From the NCBI GenBank assembly GCA_025094145.1, contig JALLLS010000048.1, positions 217,553 to 281,552 of the forward strand: 64,000 bases of DNA, read 5' to 3'. Positions 62,581 through 64,000 of this stretch are shown here, piece after piece; within the stretch, counting starts at the first letter, position 1, and every line of letters starts with the position of its first letter. The position numbers and the translations under genes were made by a program. Origin of the DNA: Spinellus fusiger. Taxonomy: Eukaryota > Mucoromycota > Mucoromycetes > Mucorales > Phycomycetaceae. The notes beneath the pieces are model-generated. The model was not told the DNA's origin. It saw only the letters and a list, made by a program, of their open reading frames with translations, and made no database searches.

Positions 62581-62729
62581 GAGGAAAGACAGACTAGCAG
62601 GGACACAGGCTGGACACTCTCATTGAGCAAAACCTTGGAAAAGGGAGACAAGGGGGAAAGACCAGAGAAGGATGACATGTTGGTTTTGTAATAAGAAAAA
62701 ATATCAAAAAAAGATAGGATTAAAAAAAA

Positions 62730-62985
62730 TGTTAAATGTGAAAGGGAATTAATCAGACTCAAAACAAAATACTTTTATTAAAACAATTTTGACATGTCTA
62801 TTTAGTATAAATAGACAAGTGGCTGTGTACTGAATATGATCTATTACTGTTTTAGGATGCTTGTCAAATAATGGCCTGTTCAGTAGACTTTAATATGTGG
62901 TGTCTTAACTATAAATTATGTTGTAGAAAGGAGACAACTTAATAATTGGTCTGTGACTGCTACCATTGTCTTCATGATTACAACA
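62730..62985 (-). repeat. 5' LTR of the chromovirus
   Basis: 256 bp, 98.8% identical by eye to the 3' LTR. It is followed on its outer side by the target duplication ATGCT (62986-62990). Confidence 0.92.
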
Positions 62986-63965
62986 ATGCTTTATTATAAA
63001 AATCATCAAATGAACAACAGACAAATAAGCAGAACAGAAGTTGAAGATAGTGTCAAGGGTAAGTACAATAAGCTAACCAATGAATTTTGGATGTTTCTCA
63101 ACTATGGATGGCCTAAAATTAGAAAAAATAGAAACCATACAAAAAAAAGCAAAATATTATTAATTATTTAAATATTAAAAAAGAGTTAATGGATAAGCTA
63201 GGTGTTATACCTGTATATTTTTTCCTGACTATACTCTTTGGTAATAGAGATTATGCAGGGCCTTATAACAATGTTGAAAAGGGGTTATTGTTATTGTATT
63301 TTATTGTTAAAAATAAGTCATTTGAAGAAATGGATAAATATATTAGTAAAAGTACTTTTCATGATATTTATAGAGAATTTTATAACAATGAAAGACTGAT
63401 AAAGTTAAATAAAATATTGGATTTTTCTTTGAAAAATATGTTTTCTAATATTAATATAAGGATAATGAATGGGTTGCTTTACAATCCTGAATTATTTTCA
63501 CAGGTAACAATGCCTCTAGATGGCCATGATTCTAAGGGTATTGTGTATGGATCAAAAGATAAATCTCTTTATTATAGTTACAAGCTAAAAAGAAATGCTT
63601 TTAGAACACAAGTAGCTATTGATAATAATGGGTTTATAATAATCATATCTGTAAGCCAGCCTTGTAGTATAGGTAATGATGGAACTCTGTTGCATGATAT
63701 AAATATTCAAAACAAGATCAATGAGATGGATTGTGTAGTACTAGATGGTGGGTACACTTTATATGTATCAATTATTATTAATAATTCTAATCTTAATGAA
63801 TTTAATTTTGTATATCCAATTAGAAGAGACATGGGTATTAATCTTAATAATATAGAGTCTGATTATAATTCACAATTTGGTAGTTTTAGATCTAAAATAA
63901 AGAAATCTTTTGCAGATATTGGCCATACTGTTGTGTTCCAACTTCAATCCAAAGATTCTCTATGA
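62986..63965 (+). pseudogene. DDE-type transposase (Tnp4/Harbinger-like), interrupted by the chromovirus
   Basis: A short N-terminal frame (62986-63171) contains LTNEFWMFLNYGWPKIRKN. The main frame 63189-63965 (258 codons) has GNRDYAGPYNNVEKGLLLLY, MPLDGHDSKG (probable first catalytic Asp), YSYKLKRNAFRTQVAIDNNG and MDCVVLDGGYTLYV (probable second Asp). It then ends abruptly. This pattern fits transposases with a DDE superfamily endonuclease domain of the Tnp4/Harbinger kind, but the exact superfamily is uncertain. The last ~32 codons run into a repeat shared with 50811-50880, so the true C-terminus is replaced. The chromovirus target site lies just 5' of the N-terminal part. Confidence 0.6.
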
Positions 63966-64000
63966 ATAAGTCAACACAAGTAGTGTGCTGTGACATTCAG
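63934..64000 (+). repeat. Dispersed repeat shared in inverse with 50811-50880
   Basis: The last ~67 bases of the window, containing CCAACTTCAATCCAAAGATT and AGTAGTGTGCTGT, recur in reverse complement at about 50811-50880 with only a few differences. The repeat may be the edge of another element that continues beyond the window. Confidence 0.75.

Larger units (their letters stand above)
57347..62985 (-). mobile_element. Complete Ty3/gypsy chromovirus retrotransposon
   Basis: A 5639-bp element with two 256-bp LTRs (57347-57602 and 62730-62985) that differ at only three positions, so the insertion is recent. A perfect 5-bp target duplication, ATGCT, lies on both sides. On the minus strand the order is gag, zinc knuckle, protease, reverse transcriptase, RNase H, integrase, chromodomain. 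A purine tract (AGAAGGGG) precedes the 3' LTR at ~57604-57615. Coding regions carry several stops and shifts, so this copy is not autonomous. The sequence next to the 5' LTR is T-rich with no evident tRNA match. Confidence 0.93.

Noticed and set aside
62700..62729. tRNA primer-binding site next to the chromovirus 5' LTR
   Set aside because: The adjacent sequence is T-rich and matches no tRNA 3' end I recognise; self-priming is possible but not shown.

Overview
The window reads as nuclear DNA of an early-diverging fungus, most likely Mucoromycota (Mucorales-like). The evidence is small GT-AG introns of about 45-110 bp, compact housekeeping genes with fungal domain architectures, a MATA-type HMG-box gene, a long carotenoid oxygenase of the kind used in trisporoid metabolism, low overall GC, and many Tc1/mariner, Helitron, chromovirus and LINE remnants. 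The species cannot be named from this sequence alone.

Left block (0.3-7.2 kb): a HMG-box transcription factor (-), a NOL8-like nucleolar RRM protein (-), and a CC2D1/Lgd-like DM14-C2 protein (+) that shares a short divergent promoter with the NOL8 gene. From 7.2 to 17 kb the DNA is AT-rich and gene-poor. It holds a 942-bp TA-flanked non-autonomous element, a five-exon gene for a 135-residue secreted KRE9/KNH-like protein that is easy to miss because its exons are 42-176 bp, and several dead Tc1/mariner elements.

Central block (17-45 kb): carotenoid oxygenase (+), mitochondrial Holliday-junction resolvase Cce1/Ydc2 (-), ribosomal protein eL42 (-), splicing factor Prp3 (-), ER DnaJ protein Scj1/DNAJB11 (-), a UBL-BAG co-chaperone (-), NC2 alpha/Bur6 (-), a Bck1-like MAPKKK (-), MCM3 (+) and an F-BAR RhoGAP of Rgd1 type (+). 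I resolved splice sites for most of these by matching reading phase. Bck1 and the RhoGAP plausibly both act in Rho/cell-wall signalling. Scj1 and the BAG protein are both Hsp70 co-chaperones. The remaining genes look functionally unrelated. Two further copies of the TA-flanked element lie between genes here, one with a Tc1 relict nested inside.

Right block (45-64 kb): no host gene was found. It contains a fourth TA-flanked element, a pair of 325-bp LTR-like repeats around a short core, a decayed Helitron helicase, a Tc1 relict, very AT-rich DNA with a palindrome cluster, a solo 256-bp LTR abutting a truncated LINE, a complete Ty3/gypsy chromovirus (57347-62985) with 256-bp LTRs and an ATGCT target duplication, and a DDE transposase interrupted near its start by that chromovirus. 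The LINE-plus-AT-rich, gene-free character resembles pericentric DNA described in Mucorales, but that is an inference.
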